Shown one piece after another: positions 21,592-34,762 of a stretch of 64,000 bases of DNA (the first letter of the stretch is position 1; each line of letters starts with the position of its first letter). The translations under genes and the position numbers were made by a program. The stretch spans positions 67,032,206 to 67,096,205 of the forward strand of contig CM024758.1 of assembly GCA_014218235.1 (NCBI GenBank). The letters are read 5' to 3'. The DNA is from Colocasia esculenta. Lineage: Eukaryota > Streptophyta > Magnoliopsida > Alismatales > Araceae. The notes under the pieces are model-generated. The model did no database searches. It worked only from the letters and a program-made list of their open reading frames with translations, and was not told the origin of the DNA.

Positions 21592-22611
21592 GATTAGTTC
21601 ATCCCCATATATTTTATTTATTATATGCCTATTTGGTGATCAACAAAATTTAATAAAGTAGTGTCTAACAAGTTCTCCTGAAGCTTAGTCACAAGAAATA
21701 AATCAGGTAAAATCAAGCAAAACCTGTAAGTATTTTACACTGTAGTATTTAAAGTTTAGAACATGTAATTTTTCTAAGTACACATCGACTTCCTAAGTTT
21801 CATATCGATTCATTAGAATCATATCACACAACGATTTGCTTTCACATCGATTTGATAAGTTACATAATGACTTGGTCGTCATAACGATTTGATAAGTCTC
21901 ACATCGACTTGGTCGCCGTAACGATTTGATAAGTTTCACATCGACTTGGTCACCACAACGATTTGACAAGTTACATAACGATTTGGTCGCTGTAATGACT
22001 CGATGAGTTATACAACGATTGGTGTTGTAACGATTCGATAGACAAGTCACAATAACAACTTGGTCAGTGTAATGATTCGATAAAACAAACAACGATTGAT
22101 CACTGCATCGATTCGATAAGTAAAACAACGATTCAATACCTGCAACGATTGGTTATGTGTGAAACAACGATTTGATCACAATGATTTGCTTGTAAAGACT
22201 TGCTTATATCTATATAACGACTTGTATTCACATCGATTTGTTTATGGATGAATAACGATTTACATAAACACTGACTTGCTTGTTCACACAACGATTTCAT
22301 AAGTTGAACAACTGTTTCATTATCACGACGACTTCATGACTTCATACATATTTCAAATATCATGAAAGTCAAAGTCTTCTCGCGTGTTTCTCAAATATCC
22401 ATGCATTAATGTGACATACATTTCACTGCACGATGCATATCTGAATCCTCTATTATCACGCTTCTTATGAAACACTTTTCAGATAGCGAATTGCCATTTC
22501 TATTTTCGTGAAATGTCTTACTACATGAATTCTAACGTTGACTGACAACAAGAGACAGCACAGCGTCTATGATTTAGCATTATTGTGTGCAGGTCTTGAC
22601 AGCACAACCTC
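21592..22611 (+). repeat. Sirevirus-like LTR fragment, U3 part
   Basis: Near the start TATTTGGTGATCAACAAAAT matches the conserved word about 35 bp from the 5' end of copia-type LTRs here. It is followed by an array of AACGATTTGATAAG and CACATCGACTTGG units at 21780-22330. The piece ends where the family II gypsy LTR begins. On this strand the array uses the same words as the minus-strand solo LTR 3698-5575, so the two are relatives. No TATA box or 3' end was found. Confidence 0.5.
21785..22330 (+). repeat. AACGATTTG / CATCGACTTG short-repeat array
   Basis: About twenty units of AACGATTTGATAAG, ACATCGACTTGGTC and related words at 20-35 bp spacing, with transitions at the CpG (AATGACT, AACAACT) as expected of decayed methylated sites. 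Confidence 0.65.
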
Positions 22612-25600
22612 TGTAACACCCGAAAATTTAGCAATTTAAAATTTCTGAAATATAGGGGGATAAATTAAATAAACGTATTGGAGAGACTTCCAATACCATG
22701 TGTTAATGACCTATTAACAAGATTGGGACAATAGAGCATATTTGGCCCAAGGATATGAATAAACTAGGACAGGAAATTGCCCAGAAATTCGTGTATGTAA
22801 TTATGCAGTAATTAGTGAGGGTAATTTAGGGTTAAAATATGGATGAGTAGTCATGTAAGGTAAGCCAAAACCGAACTCAATCCCAATTGGTGGTTTCCTA
22901 AACCTTTGCTACCTCTTTTGGGTAAGGGAATCCCAGATTTCCTGGAAACTAGGAAACAGAGCTCGTAGCCCCTTTCCTAGTATCGTTAGGACTCTTAACT
23001 ACAACCTAAATCTATAAGAACTCGTCCTCAAACTCTTGGGGAAGGTTTAACAACGAATGGGGTCGTTTGGAGGCAGGTTAGAACTTCTGAGGAGCAGGAG
23101 AAAGGCTGGGAACCCGGAGCTTCATCCCCTGCATCTTCTGTTGCATCCAGAACATCAACTGGTTTTAGATCTTCGTAAAGGTAGGTGTTCTCGGGCCAAG
23201 ATTAAAGAAAAACCTATACCATCATGTAGAGCATCGAGTCTATGTTCATTTGCACTTGATTTGCCCAATTTTCATGGAGTATGCATGGAGTATTGGTCGT
23301 TTTCTCTAAGTCGTGTCCAGTTAGGGCTTATTCCCGTTCTTCTTATTATGCACGAGATTCGAGACCGGATTTGACTAAACGTCCTTCACAAAAGTTCTTC
23401 TACTTGAAATCACGATCATTTTATGTTGGACGTTTTATCAAAAGTCTTTCGTTAGAGAGTATAAGCTTCGTAAGAGAGTCACTGCATGATACTATGATTT
23501 CGGGCTACACTTGACTTTTTGTTCTTCATATGTTTTCTCGGATTCGAGACCTAATTAGATCAAACCCTCAACATCAAAGTTTTTCCACTAGTTGTCCTCT
23601 TCACTTTCATGTTGAACGTTTTGTCCAAATGTCAATCGTTAGAGAGTTATAAGAGTTGGAAGTGAATCGCTGCATGGGATGTGTTTCGGGTTCCACATGA
23701 CTTATAAGTTTTGTTTGGAGGCTCTAGTGTCGACACTACTTACTAGTGTCGACACACTGTCCAGAAGGTGTTCTGGAAGGCCTCTAGTGTCGACACTACT
23801 TGAACTAGTGTCGACACACTGTCCCAAAACAGCCCAGAAGGTGTTCTGGGAAGGCCTCTAGTGTCGACACTACTTGAACTAGTGTCGACACACTGTCCCA
23901 AAACAGCCAGAAGGTGTTCTGGAAGGCCTCTAGTGTTGACACTACTTGAACTAGTGTCGACACACGTCCCAGCTTGGCAGAAGGTGTTCTGGAGCTGTCT
24001 CTAGTGTCGACACTACTGGACTGTGTCGACACTACTTGACTGTTTTGCCTTGCATTTGAAGCACTGTGTCGACACTACCTGGACTAGTGTCGACACTACT
24101 TGACCTTTTTGCCTTGTAATTGAGGCACTGTGTCGACACTACTGGACTAGTGTCGACACTACTGGCCAGTTTTGCATTATTTTGCCATGTGTCTGAAGCA
24201 TTGTGTCGACACCAGTCAGGGTGTGTCGACACTACCCTTACAAGATTTTGCATGTTTTTGGGTCTGATCATTTCATGATATCTACAAGCATGTGCATGAT
24301 GTTATATAGTATGCATGGACTTAAAATAAATCAACCATTGAAGAAAATGGTAATGATACGAATATGATTCTAATGTGTAATTTTGATTGTCCTTATGTTC
24401 ATTGGATTATCTTGTGATCTGCTTATTGTCAATTGATAAGATAAGAATATGATATGAATGTGGGGATGAATACATGTTAGTATGGACTTGTTAGTGGTGT
24501 AAAGGTCATGATTTGCATATGAGTTCCAATAGTTACATGCTTTCCGGTGTTCGATTAATTATTTGTCATATGCATACATGCTAGGAAAGATCCGTGACTC
24601 ATCACTTACACTTTTGCACGAATAGGCACACCCTTCTTGGGAAATTGAGAGCACGTGTTCTGTATATGATCTGTCTTTTGAAACATCCTTATGTCAAGAC
24701 ATTAATGAATTATGAAACATAAGATACGTCATTATCCTGCCTTGTTCTTTTGAGCTGTTTGTCATTCCTTGACTCTATGAATGATCATGTTCTTTTTACT
24801 ATGAGCTTGTCATTGAAACTCTGTGGCCATAATATGAATATGTTTGTTCGGCACAACGTGGGACTCCGGTCCAAATTTGATCCAATGCCTGTGCAATAAG
24901 GGCCCTGTCCGGTCCTGGGGAGGAGCGCCCCAACGTACTTGTTAACCGCGGAGTATGGACTCTTGGTGCTTGGCATAGCACAAACAAACATGCAAGATTG
25001 TGAAAATGTGCCTCCTGTTTGACATGATAAGTTGACTTGACATGATATGATACGTCTGTTCATGTGAACACATGAGATCTGTTGAATATGGCCAATCTCT
25101 TCTGACATGATTCTATTCTTGAATATCTGTCCATTGTATAAAACTCGACATTTGATCTGATATGATATCCGTTCTACTTTGCTATTCAACTTGTTAGAAA
25201 AGCATGCATTGTCATCATATTCATGTGCATATCTGCCTATTAAAATGTTATCATGTATATTAGTGCCCGCACAATATTGAGATGTAAATCCTACTGAGCT
25301 AGTTCGCTCACCCCTATCATCCTGCCCTTTTCAGGTAGTGATGAGGAACCAGTGGAGTCAGATGGGACAGGGCAAGAGTGACGAGCACCTGTCACATGAA
25401 TAGTTGTCAGATTAGAAATAGAAATTTGAGTAGTCGATGTATTAGAGAAACGTTGTTATTTGATTAATAAACCTTTTCAGTCGATTCTTCTTATGTGAGG
25501 TTGTATCTAGTTGAATGGAATGGAATAAAGTATACTTTTGGTGTCCATAGTATAGTCTCGAATGTGTTGTTATATTCAATTGTGACTCTGCGCTATTCAA

Positions 25601-25671
25601 CTGTGATACGCCTGTTTGTATCGTTCACGTCCCCCGGTATTTATTCCGCTGCTAAATATCGGGGCGTGACA
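22612..25671 (+). repeat. Family II LTR, copy 1
   Basis: 3,060 bp, TGTAACACCC...ATCGGGGCGTGACA. A possible TATA motif (TCTATAAGAAC) is at 23011-23021. A candidate donor AAAG|GTAGGT at 23181 and acceptor CTGCCCTTTTCAG|GTAG at 25334 would define a 2.15-kb intron that contains the palindrome array. Confidence 0.92.
23727..24235 (+). repeat. GTGTCGACAC palindrome array, family II LTR 1
   Basis: About 16 copies of the 10-bp palindrome GTGTCGACAC (one as GTGTTGAC). They are arranged partly as a higher-order unit of about 75-85 bp: two palindromes separated by TACTTGAACTA, then ACTGTCCCAAAACAGCCAGA and GGTGTTCTGGGAAGGCCTCT. The array is present at the same position in LTR copies 2 and 3. Confidence 0.95.
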
Positions 25672-25673
25672 GT

Positions 25674-25685
25674 TGGTATCAGAGC
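25674..25685 (+). other. Primer binding site, family II interior 1
   Basis: TGGTATCAGAGC two bases after LTR copy 1. It is also present at 33389-33400 after LTR copy 2, which shows that copy 2 serves as 5' LTR for the second interior. Confidence 0.92.
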
Positions 25686-25854
25686 CTGAACTTTAGGGTC
25701 CAAGGGATTAGGAACATAGAATGAAACTAGATTACACGAGTCAAAACCTGTCGTACCTAATGTGAGCTTGGGTAGAGCCATGGGAATAGAAGTCACATGT
25801 GATATATTTAGATGACTAACTCACATTATTATCTTGAAGGTGATTATTACCTCA

Positions 25855-27060
25855 ATGGCCGCGGAACGTGCCCAGGCTAGGGACATGCAACGAACCATAC
25901 AGAACTTGACTCAGGCTATCTTACAAGCCACCCAAGGTGGAGGTAACCGTGGAGCCGGTGAGCTCCACCGGAATTTTCGGAACATGGATCCGCCTAGGTT
26001 TGAAGGGAGTACTAATCCAGATGTTGCTGAACACTGGGTTAAAGAGATTGAAAGGATATTCAAGGTTATTCAATGCACAGACCAGAACAAGGTACTCCTG
26101 GCGACTTTCCAGTTGGAAAAGGATGCCAGGGCATGGTGGGAGTCGGTAGAAGCAACCCTAAATGGACAACAACTAACATGGGCTCAGTTCATTGAGCGTT
26201 TCAACGCCAAGTACTTTTCTGAGAGGGTCCAAGAAAGGAAGGCAGCCGAATTTGCGGCTTTGAAGCAGAGAGGACTCAATGTGGCTGAGTATGAGGCCCA
26301 ATTCTCTCGGCTGTCCCGATACGCTGTTCACTTGATTGGGACAGAAAGGATGAAGGCGAAACGCTTTCTGAATGGCTTGAGGCCCCAGTTCATCACCAAC
26401 TGGCGCCAATGGACATTCAAACTTATGCTGAAATGGTTAAGAAGGAGATTCCATGGAGACTGCCGAAAGGATTAAGGGAAAATCCGTGAAACGAGAACAA
26501 GTGTCTTCTGCTGGGAGGTATCAGCCGACTATTGGGAAGAAAAGGCCCAGTGGCGGGGTAAATGAACCAGCGGATAAAAAGCCGAAGGAGTTAGGTAAGC
26601 AGGTAATGGTGACAACGGGAGAAAGGTGTAAACATTGTGACAGAGCTGGTCATCGGACTGAAGAATGCTGGAGAGCGCAAGGGAGATGCTACGCTGTGGG
26701 AGTCGTGACCATAGGATCTCGGACTGCCCAATGTTGAAAGAACAAGCCCCTCAGGACAAACGTCAGAATGGACAGAAGAGGCAAGGCCGACTGCAAGCTG
26801 TCCAGGAACCAGAAACTGCTGAAGAAGGAGGTATCGTGGAAGGTACACTTACTATTCTTTCCGACCCGCATATGTTCTCTTTGATACGGGAGCTACGCAC
26901 TCCTTCATATCTCAAACATTTATTGATACCCTACCTGTGAAACCGTCCCAATGAAATCCGGAATAGTTGTGTCAACCCCGATTGGTCCGGGTACCAATCT
27001 TACAAACCATATACCATCCAGTGAGGTGTTGATTGAAACCCAAAACCTACCAGCAAATTA
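25855..27060 (+). pseudogene. gag: Gag-protease, family II interior 1
   Basis: Starts MAAERAQARDMQRTIQNL. The retrotransposon-gag domain runs from MDPPRFEGSTNPDVAEHW (25984) through ARAWWESV and YFSERVQERKAAEF. A frameshift near 26398 (ITNWRQ) and a lost segment near 26443-26450 break it. Two knuckles follow at about 26627-26735, CKHCDRAGHRTEEC and a second (damaged here, CLRCGSRDHRISDC in interior 2). The protease near 26865-26910 is frame-shifted at the DTGATHSF site. It is almost identical to interior 2 apart from 1-20 nt indels. Confidence 0.88.
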
Positions 27061-28755
27061 ATATGTATGGACATGGCGGTGGGTATGATGTGATACTGGG
27101 AGCAGACTGGATGTCTGAACATGGGGCTAGTATAAATTGCAGGAGAAGTCGGGTAACTTTTAGCCAGTACCCAAAACTAGTGTTCACAGGGGATAGAAAC
27201 GCAGGAGATTGTCACTTATCTCTGCAACAAGCCAAAAAAGGATGATGAGGAAAGGTTGTATGGCCTTTCTTGCCGCTGTAGTCATTGCAAAGAAGGAAGT
27301 CAAAGTAGAGGACATCCATGTCGTCAGCGAATACGCTGATGTTTTTCCCGAAGACTTGCCAGGAATTCCTCCGAGCGAGAGGTCGATTTTACCATCGAAT
27401 TGGTCCCTGGTGCAGCACCGGTATCTAGGGCACCATATAGAATGTCCCCCGCAGAACTGAAAGAATTAAAAGAGCAACTGATGGAACTGTTAGAGAAGGG
27501 TTTCATCCGACCAAGCACATCGCCATGGGGTGCACCTGTCCTTTCGTCAAGAAGAAAGATGGGTCGATGAGGCTATGCATAGATTACAGACAACTGAATC
27601 AGTTAACCATCAAGAACAAATACCCTCTGCCGAGAATTGATGAGTTGTTTGATCAATTATCTGGAGCTAGATACTTCTCTAAAATAGATCTCCGATCCGG
27701 TTATCATCAATTGAGGATCAAAGGAGAAGACATTCACAAGACTGCCTTCCGAAGCAGGTATGGGCATTATGAATTTATTGTTATGCCTTTTGGACTAACA
27801 AATGCCCCTGCTGTAGTTTTCATGCAGCTGATGAATAGCATTTATCGCCCATATCTTGATAAGTTTGTGGTGGTATTCATCGATGATATATTGATCTATT
27901 CCAAGACAAAGGAAGAGCATGAGGAGCATTTGAGAATTTCATTGCAGATTTTGAGGGAGAACAAACTATATGCCAAGTTAAGTAAATGTGAATTCTGGCT
28001 TGAGGAGGTATCCTTTCTAGGACATGTGGTAACCAAGATGGTATCGCTGTTGATCCATCAAAGGTTGAGGCTGTTCTGAAATGGGAAAGACCGACAAGCG
28101 TCACTGAGATCAGGAGCTTCCTAGGTCTAGCAGGATATTACCGAAGGTTTATAAAGGATTTCTCAAAGATTGCAGTGCCATTAACCAAGCTGACCTGGAA
28201 GGAAAATCCGTTTGTGTGGACTGATGATTGTGAGGGAAGCTTTAACAACTTGAAGAAGTGTCTGACCACTGCTCCTGTCCTCGCCTTACCCACTGAAGAG
28301 GGAGGATTTGAAATTTATTTAGATGCTTCTGGAATAGGTCTGGGATGCGTCTTAATGCAACAAGGGAAAGTTATAGCTTATGCCTCAAGACAGTTGAAGA
28401 TCCACGAAGTGAACTACCCGGTTCATGACCTGGAGTTAGCAGCTGTAGTATTCGCCTTGAAGATTTGGAGGCATTATATCTATGGTGAGCAATTTAAAGT
28501 CTTTTCTGACCACAAGAGTTTGAAATACTTGTTCTCACAGAAGGAGCTTAACATGAGACAAAGAAGGTGGTTAGAGTACCTTAAGGACTTTGACTTTTCC
28601 ATTCAATATCACCCTGGGAAAGCCAATGTAGTGGCTGACGCTCTAAGTAGACAACCAGGAGCTATGCTAGCTAGTGAGTTGATGGGAGAATGGAAGTTAC
28701 TGGAGCAATTTGCAAGCTTGAACTTAGACATGGAAAAGAAGGAGAAAAAGTAATG
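27061..28755 (+). pseudogene. pol: RT and RNase H, family II interior 1
   Basis: VILGADWMSEHG links protease to RT. RT landmarks are SMRLCIDYRQLNQLTIKNKY, LRSGYHQLRIKGED, MPFGLTNAP and FIDDILIYS (about 27875-27901). RNase H follows at 28175-28680 with LDASGIGLG, LELAAVVFALKIWRHY, SDHKSLKYL and NVVADALSRQ. Frame changes lie near 27370, 27540 and 28040. After RNase H the frame is lost again at about 28750 (KEKK, then stop), where interior 2 stays open. Confidence 0.9.
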
Positions 28756-30252
28756 TAATTTCCAATCTCCAGATACAATCCGGTCTACTGACCGAAATCA
28801 AGGAGAAACAGAAAGAGGAGAAGATCCATTCTTAGTTCAGATCAGGGAGAAGCTAGAACAAGACCGACTTTACTCTATCAGCAGAGGGAAGATTATTATT
28901 CCGAGGTAGAACATGTGTCCCTGATCATGGAGAACTCAAGAAGAGGTTACTGAATGAAGCTCACCAGTCCAAATATACGATTCATCCAGGATCAACAAAG
29001 ATGTACCAAGATTTAAAAAGGGGTACTGGTGGCAAACATGAAGAGAGAGGGATGTGGCCGATCATGTGGCATACTGTTTAACATGCATGAAAGTCAAAGC
29101 CGAGCATTTTCGTACAGCTGGTGGACTGCTACCACTAGAAATCCCAGAGTGGAAGTGGGATAGTATCGGTATGGACTTTATCATGGGATTGCCCAAGACT
29201 AGAGGTGGTATGGATGCAATTGGGTAATAGTTGATCGATTGACTAAGTCGGCTCACTTCTTGCCGATCAAGAGTACATGGTCAGTGGATGTGTTGGCCGC
29301 TCTATATGTTAAGGAAGTAGTTAGACTGCATGGGGTTCCATCTAGCATAATATCAGATCGGGACCCTAGATTTACTTCACACTTCTGGAAGGGTTTACAA
29401 GCAGCAATGGGTACTAAACTAAACTTTAGTACTGCCTTCCATCCTCAGACTGATGGACAAACTGAAAGGACCAATCAAATTGTGGAGGATATGCTTCGTG
29501 CTTGGTGCTGGATTTCAAAGGTCGATGGGATGATCAGTTGTACCTGATGGAGTTTGCTTATAACAACAGCTATCAGGCTAGTATCAAAATGGCTCCATTG
29601 GAAGCCTTATATGGCAGGAGTTGCAGATCACCCCTTTGTTGGGAAGAGGTTGGGGAGAACCAATGGGTTGGACCGACTTAATTGAGGCAACTGTCCGGAA
29701 GGTTCAGATTGTCAGGGAACGTCTGAAGATAGCACAATCCAGACAGAAAAGTTATGCAGATAAGAGAAGAAGAGAACTAGAATTTCAGGTTGGCGAGCAT
29801 GTTTTCCTGAAGGTCTCACCTTCAAGGGGAATACAAAGATTTGGGATCAAAGGAAAGTTGAGTCCCAGATTTATAGGACCATTTGAAATTTTGGAAAGAT
29901 TGGTCAGGTGGCGTATCGACTTGCACTACCTCCACAGCTGGCGAACGTGCATAATGTGTTCCACATATCCATGCTGCGGAAGTACTTATTCAATGCCGAC
30001 CATGTATATTGACCACGAGGACTTGGAGATTCGGGAGGACCTGACTTATGAAGAGAAGCCGATCAAACTGTTGGATCGAAGATTCAACGACTCAGGAATC
30101 GTACCATACCTATGGTGAAGGTCCAATGGACTCGAGACGGAGTTACTAATGCTACCTGGGAAACAGAGGAAAGAATGAAGAAAAACCACCCGGAACTATT
30201 CTCAGGTACGAACTACACCATTATGCGTAAATTTGGGGACCAAATTTCTTAA
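28756..30252 (+). pseudogene. Integrase with C-terminal chromodomain-like tail, family II interior 1
   Basis: The HHCC zinc region lies at about 28960-29100. The core has D in GMDFIMGLP (about 29175), D in ISDRDPRF (about 29358) and E in GQTERTNQ (about 29464). GKLSPRFIGPFEIL precedes the tail DLTYEEKPIKLLDR, then an aromatic-rich TWETEERMKK and HPELF. It ends ...TAA at about 30250, followed by a polypurine run. Many 1-nt indels relative to interior 2 split it into at least five frames. Confidence 0.88.
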
Positions 30253-30263
30253 GTGGGGGAGGA
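30249..30263 (+). other. Polypurine tract, family II interior 1
   Basis: TTAAGTGGGGGAGGA directly before LTR copy 2 (TGTAACACCCC): the plus-strand primer site of reverse transcription. The same stretch precedes copy 3 at 37961-37975. Confidence 0.88.
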
Positions 30264-33200
30264 TGTAACACCCCGGAAATTTAGCAATTTAAAATTTCTG
30301 AAATATAGGGGGATAAATTAAATAAACGTATTGGAGAGACTTCCAATACCATGTGTTAATGACCTATTAACAAGATTGGGCCAATAGAGCATATTTGCCC
30401 AAGGATATGAATAAACTAGGACAGAAAATTGCCCAGAAATTCATGTATGTAATTATGCAGTAATTAGTGAGGGTAATTTAGGGTTAAAATATGGATGAGT
30501 AGTCATGTAAGGTAAGCCAAAACCGAACTCAATCCCAATTGGTGGTTTCCTAAACCTTTGCTACCTCTTTTGGGTAAGGGAATCCCAGATTTCCTGGAAA
30601 CTAGGAAACAGAGCTCGTAGCCCCTTTCCTAGTATCGTTAGGACTCTTAACTACAACCTAAATCTATAAGAACTCGTCCTCAAACTCTTGGGGAAGGTTT
30701 AACAACGAATTGGGGTCATTTGGAGGCAGGTTAGAACTTCTGAGGAGCAGGAGAAAGGCTGGGAACCCGGAGCTTCATCCCCTGCATCTTCTGTTGCATC
30801 CAGAACATCAACTGGTTTTAGATCTTCGTAAAGGTAGGTGTTCTCGGGCCAAGATTAAAAAAAAAACCTATACCATCATGTAGAGCATCGAGTCTATGTT
30901 CATTTACACTTGATTTGCCCAATTTTCATGGAGTATGCATGGAGTATTGGTCGTTTTCTCTAAGTCGTGTCCAGTTAGGGCTTATTCCAGTTCTTCTTAT
31001 ATGCACGAGATTCAGACCGGATTTGACTAAACGTCCTTCAAAAGTTCTTCTACTTGAAATCACGATCATTTTATGTTGGACGTTTTGTCCAACAGTCTTT
31101 CGTTAGAGAATTATAAGCTTCGTAAGAGAGTCACTGCATGATACTATGATTTCGGGCTACCCTTGACTTTTTGTTCTTCATATGTTTTCTCAGGATTCGA
31201 GACCTAATTAGATCAAACCTCAACATCATAGTTTTTCCACTAGTTGTCCTCTTCATCTTTCATGTTGAACATTTTATCCAAATGTCAATCGTTAGAGAGT
31301 CATAAGAGTTGGAAGTGAATCGCTGCATGGGATGTTTTCGGGTTCCACATGACTTATAAGTTTTGTTCTGGAAGGGCTCTAGTGTCGACACTACTTGAAC
31401 TAGTGTCGACACACTGTCCCAAAACAGCCCAGAATGTGTTCTGGGAAGGCCTCTAGTGTCGACACTACTTGAACTAGTGTCGACACACTGTCCCAAAACA
31501 GCCAGAAGGTGTTCTGGGAAGGCTCTAGTGTCGACACTACTGAACTAGTGTCGACACACTGTCCCAGTCCGAAGGTGTTCTGGGAAGGCCTCTAGGTCGA
31601 CACTACTTGACTAGTGTCGACACACTGTCCCAAAACAGCCAGAAGGTGTTCTGGAAGGCCTCTAGTGTCGACACTACTTGAACTAGTGTCGACACTGTCC
31701 CAGCTTGGCCAGAAGGTGTTCTAGGAGTGTCTCTAGTGTCGACACTACTGGACTGTGTCGACACTACTTGACGTTTTGCCTTACATTTGAAGCACTGTGT
31801 CGACACTACCTGGACTAGTTCGACCTACTTGACTTTTTGCCTTGTAATTGAGGCACTGTGTCGACACTACCTGGACTAGTGTCGACACTACTTGGCAGTT
31901 TTGCATTATTTTGCCATGTGTCTGAAGCATTGTGTCGACACCAGTCAGGGGTGTGTCGACACTACCCTTACAAGATTTTGCATGTTTTTGGGTCTGATCA
32001 TTCATGATATCTACAAGCATGTGCATGATGTTATATAGTATGCATGGACTTAAAATAAATCAACCATTGAAGAAAATGGTAATGATACGAATATGATTCT
32101 AATGTGTAATTTTGATTGTCCTTATGTTCATTGGATTATCTTGTGATCTTGCTTATTGTCAATTGATAAGATAAGAATATGATATGAATGTGGGGATGAA
32201 TACATGTTAGTATGGACTTGTTAGTGGTGTTAAGGTCATGATTTGCATATGAGTTCAATAGTTACATGCTTTCCGGTGTTCAATTAATTATTTGTCATAT
32301 GCATACATGCTAGGAAAGATCGTGACTCATCACTTACACTTTTGCACGAATAGGCACACCCTTCTGGGAAATGAGAGCAATGTTCTATATGATCTGTCTT
32401 TGAAACACCTCATGTCAAGACATTAATGAATTATGAAACATAAGATACGTCATTATCCTGCCTTGTTCTTTTGAGCTGTTTGTCATTCCTTGACTCTATG
32501 AATGATCATGTTCTTTTTACTATGAGCTTGTCATTGAAACTCTGTGGCCATAATATGAATATGTTTGTTCGGCACAACGTGGGACTCCGGTCCAAATTTG
32601 ATCCAATGCCTGTGCAATAAGGGCCCTGTCCGGTCCTGGGGAGGAGCGCCCCAACGTACTTGTTAACCGCGGGAGTATGGACTCTTGGTGCTTGGCATAG
32701 CACAACTGACATGCAAGATTGTGAAATGTGCCTCCTGTTTGACATGATAAGTTTGACTTGACATGATATGATACGTCTATCTGTGAACACATGAGATCTG
32801 TTGAATATGGCCAATCTCTTCTGACATGATTCTATTCTTGAAATATCTGTCCATTGTATATGAAACTCGACATTTGATCTGATATGATATCCGTTCTACT
32901 TGCTATTCAACTTGTTAGAAAAGCATGCATTGTCATCATATTCATGTGCATATCTGCCTATTAAAATGTTAATCATGTATATTAGTGCCCGCACATATTG
33001 AGATGTAAATCCTACTGAGCTAGTTCGCTCTCACCCTATCATCCTGCCCTTTTCAGGTAGTGATGAGGAACCAGTGGAGTCAGATGGGACTGGGCAAGAG
33101 TGACGAGCACCTATCTAGAATAGTTGTCAGTTAGGAATAGAAATTTGAGTAGTCGATGTATTAGAGAAACTTGTTATTTGATTAATAAACCTTTTCAGTG

Positions 33201-33386
33201 ATTCTTCTTATGTGAGGTTGTATCTAGTTGAATGGAATGGAATAAAGTATACTTTTGGTGACCATATTATAGTCTTGAATGTGTTATTATATTCAATTGA
33301 CTCTGCGCTATTCAACTGTGATACGCCTGTTTGTATCGTTCACGTCCCCCGGTATTTATTTCGCTGCTAAATATCGGGGCGTGACA
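30264..33386 (+). repeat. Family II LTR, copy 2
   Basis: 3,123 bp, flanked on the left by a polypurine tract and on the right by a PBS, so it acts as 3' LTR of one interior and 5' LTR of the next. Its GTGTCGACAC array (about 31379-31970) has roughly 18 units, some decayed (GGTCGACAC, GTTCGACC). Confidence 0.92.
31379..31970 (+). repeat. GTGTCGACAC palindrome array, family II LTR 2
   Basis: Same structure as in LTR 1, with one more higher-order unit, giving a length difference between otherwise near-identical LTRs. Confidence 0.93.
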
Positions 33387-33388
33387 GT

Positions 33389-33400
33389 TGGTATCAGAGC
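33389..33400 (+). other. Primer binding site, family II interior 2
   Basis: TGGTATCAGAGC two bases after LTR copy 2. Confidence 0.92.
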
Positions 33401-33569
33401 CTGAACTTTAGGGTCCAAGGGATTAGGAACATAGAATGAAACTAGATTACACGAGTCAAAACCTGTCGTACCTAATGTGAGCTTGGGTAGAGCCATGGGA
33501 ATAGAAGTCACATGTGATATATTTAGATGACTAACTCACATTATTATCTTGAAGGTGATTATTACCTCA

Positions 33570-34762
33570 ATGGCCGCGGAACGTGCCCAGGCTAGGGACA
33601 TGCAACGAACCATACAGAACTTGACTCAGGCTATCTTACAAGCCACCCAAGGTGGAGGTAACGCGGAGCCGGTGAGCTCCACCGGAATTTCCGGAACATG
33701 GATCCGCCTAGGTTTGAAGGGAGTACTAACCCAGATGTTGCTGAACACTGGGTTAAAGAGATTGAAAGGATATTCAAGGTTATGCAATGCACAGACCAGA
33801 ACAAGGTACTCCTGGCGACTTTCCAGTTGGAAAAGGATGCCAGGGCATGGTGGGAGTCGGTAGAAGCAACCCTAAATGGACAACAACTAACATGGGCTCA
33901 GTTCATTGAGCGTTTCAACGCCAAGTACTTTTCTGAGAGGGTCCAAGAACGGAAAGCAGCCGAATTTGCGGCTTTGAAGCAGAGAGGACTCAATGTGGCT
34001 GAGTATGAGGCCCAATTCTCTCGGCTGTCCCGATACGCTGTTCACTTGATTGGGACAGAAAGGATGAAGGCGAAACGCTTTCTGAATGGCTTGAGGCCCC
34101 AGTTCATCACCCAACTGGCGCCAATGGACATTCAAACTTATGCTGAAATGGTTAAGAAGGCTCAACTATTGGAAGATGCCATGGAGACTGCCGAAAGGAT
34201 TAAGGGAAAATCCGTGAAACGAGAACAAGTGTCTTCTGCTGGGAGGTATCAGCCGACTATTGGGAAGAAAAGGCCCAGTGGCGGGGTAAATGAACCAGCG
34301 GATAAAAAGCCGAAGGAGTTAGGTAAGCAGGTAATGGTGACAACGGGAGAAAGGTGTAAACATTGTGACAGAGCTGGTCATCGGACTGAAGAATGCTGGA
34401 GAGCGCAAGGGAGATGCCTACGCTGTGGGAGTCGTGACCATAGGATCTCGGACTGCCCAATGTTGAAAGAACAAGCCCCTCAGGACAAACGTCAGAATGG
34501 ACAGAAGAGGCAAGGCCGACTGCAAGCTGTCCAGGAACCAGAAACTGCTGAAGAAGGAGGTATCGTGGAAGGTACACTTACTATTCTTTCCCGACCCGCA
34601 TATGTTCTCTTTGATACGGGAGCTACGCACTCCTTCATATCTCAAACATTTATTGATACCCTACCTGTGAAACCCGTCCCAATGAAATCCGGAATAGTTG
34701 TGTCAACCCCGATTGGTCCGGTACCAATCTTACAAACCATATACCATCCAGTGAGGTGTTGA
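33570..34762 (+). pseudogene. gag: Gag-protease, family II interior 2
   Basis: The ATG at 33570 matches interior 1. A 2-nt deletion near 33662 shifts the frame, after which 33698-34762 stays open for 354 codons: gag domain, a Lys/Arg-rich linker, two CCHC knuckles (34354-34458), and an aspartic protease with VLFDTGATHSFIS at about 34603-34640. This is the best-preserved gag-protease in the window. A further frame change after 34750 separates it from VILGADWM. Confidence 0.9.

Noticed and set aside
23727..24235. CRISPR-like direct repeats
   Set aside because: Short palindromes with repeated, not unique, spacers, inside an LTR of a plant genome; no cas genes.
24785..25189. 134-codon minus-strand ORF in the family II LTR, with relatives in the other LTRs
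   Set aside because: Antisense to the LTR, changed by indels in each LTR copy, no domain.
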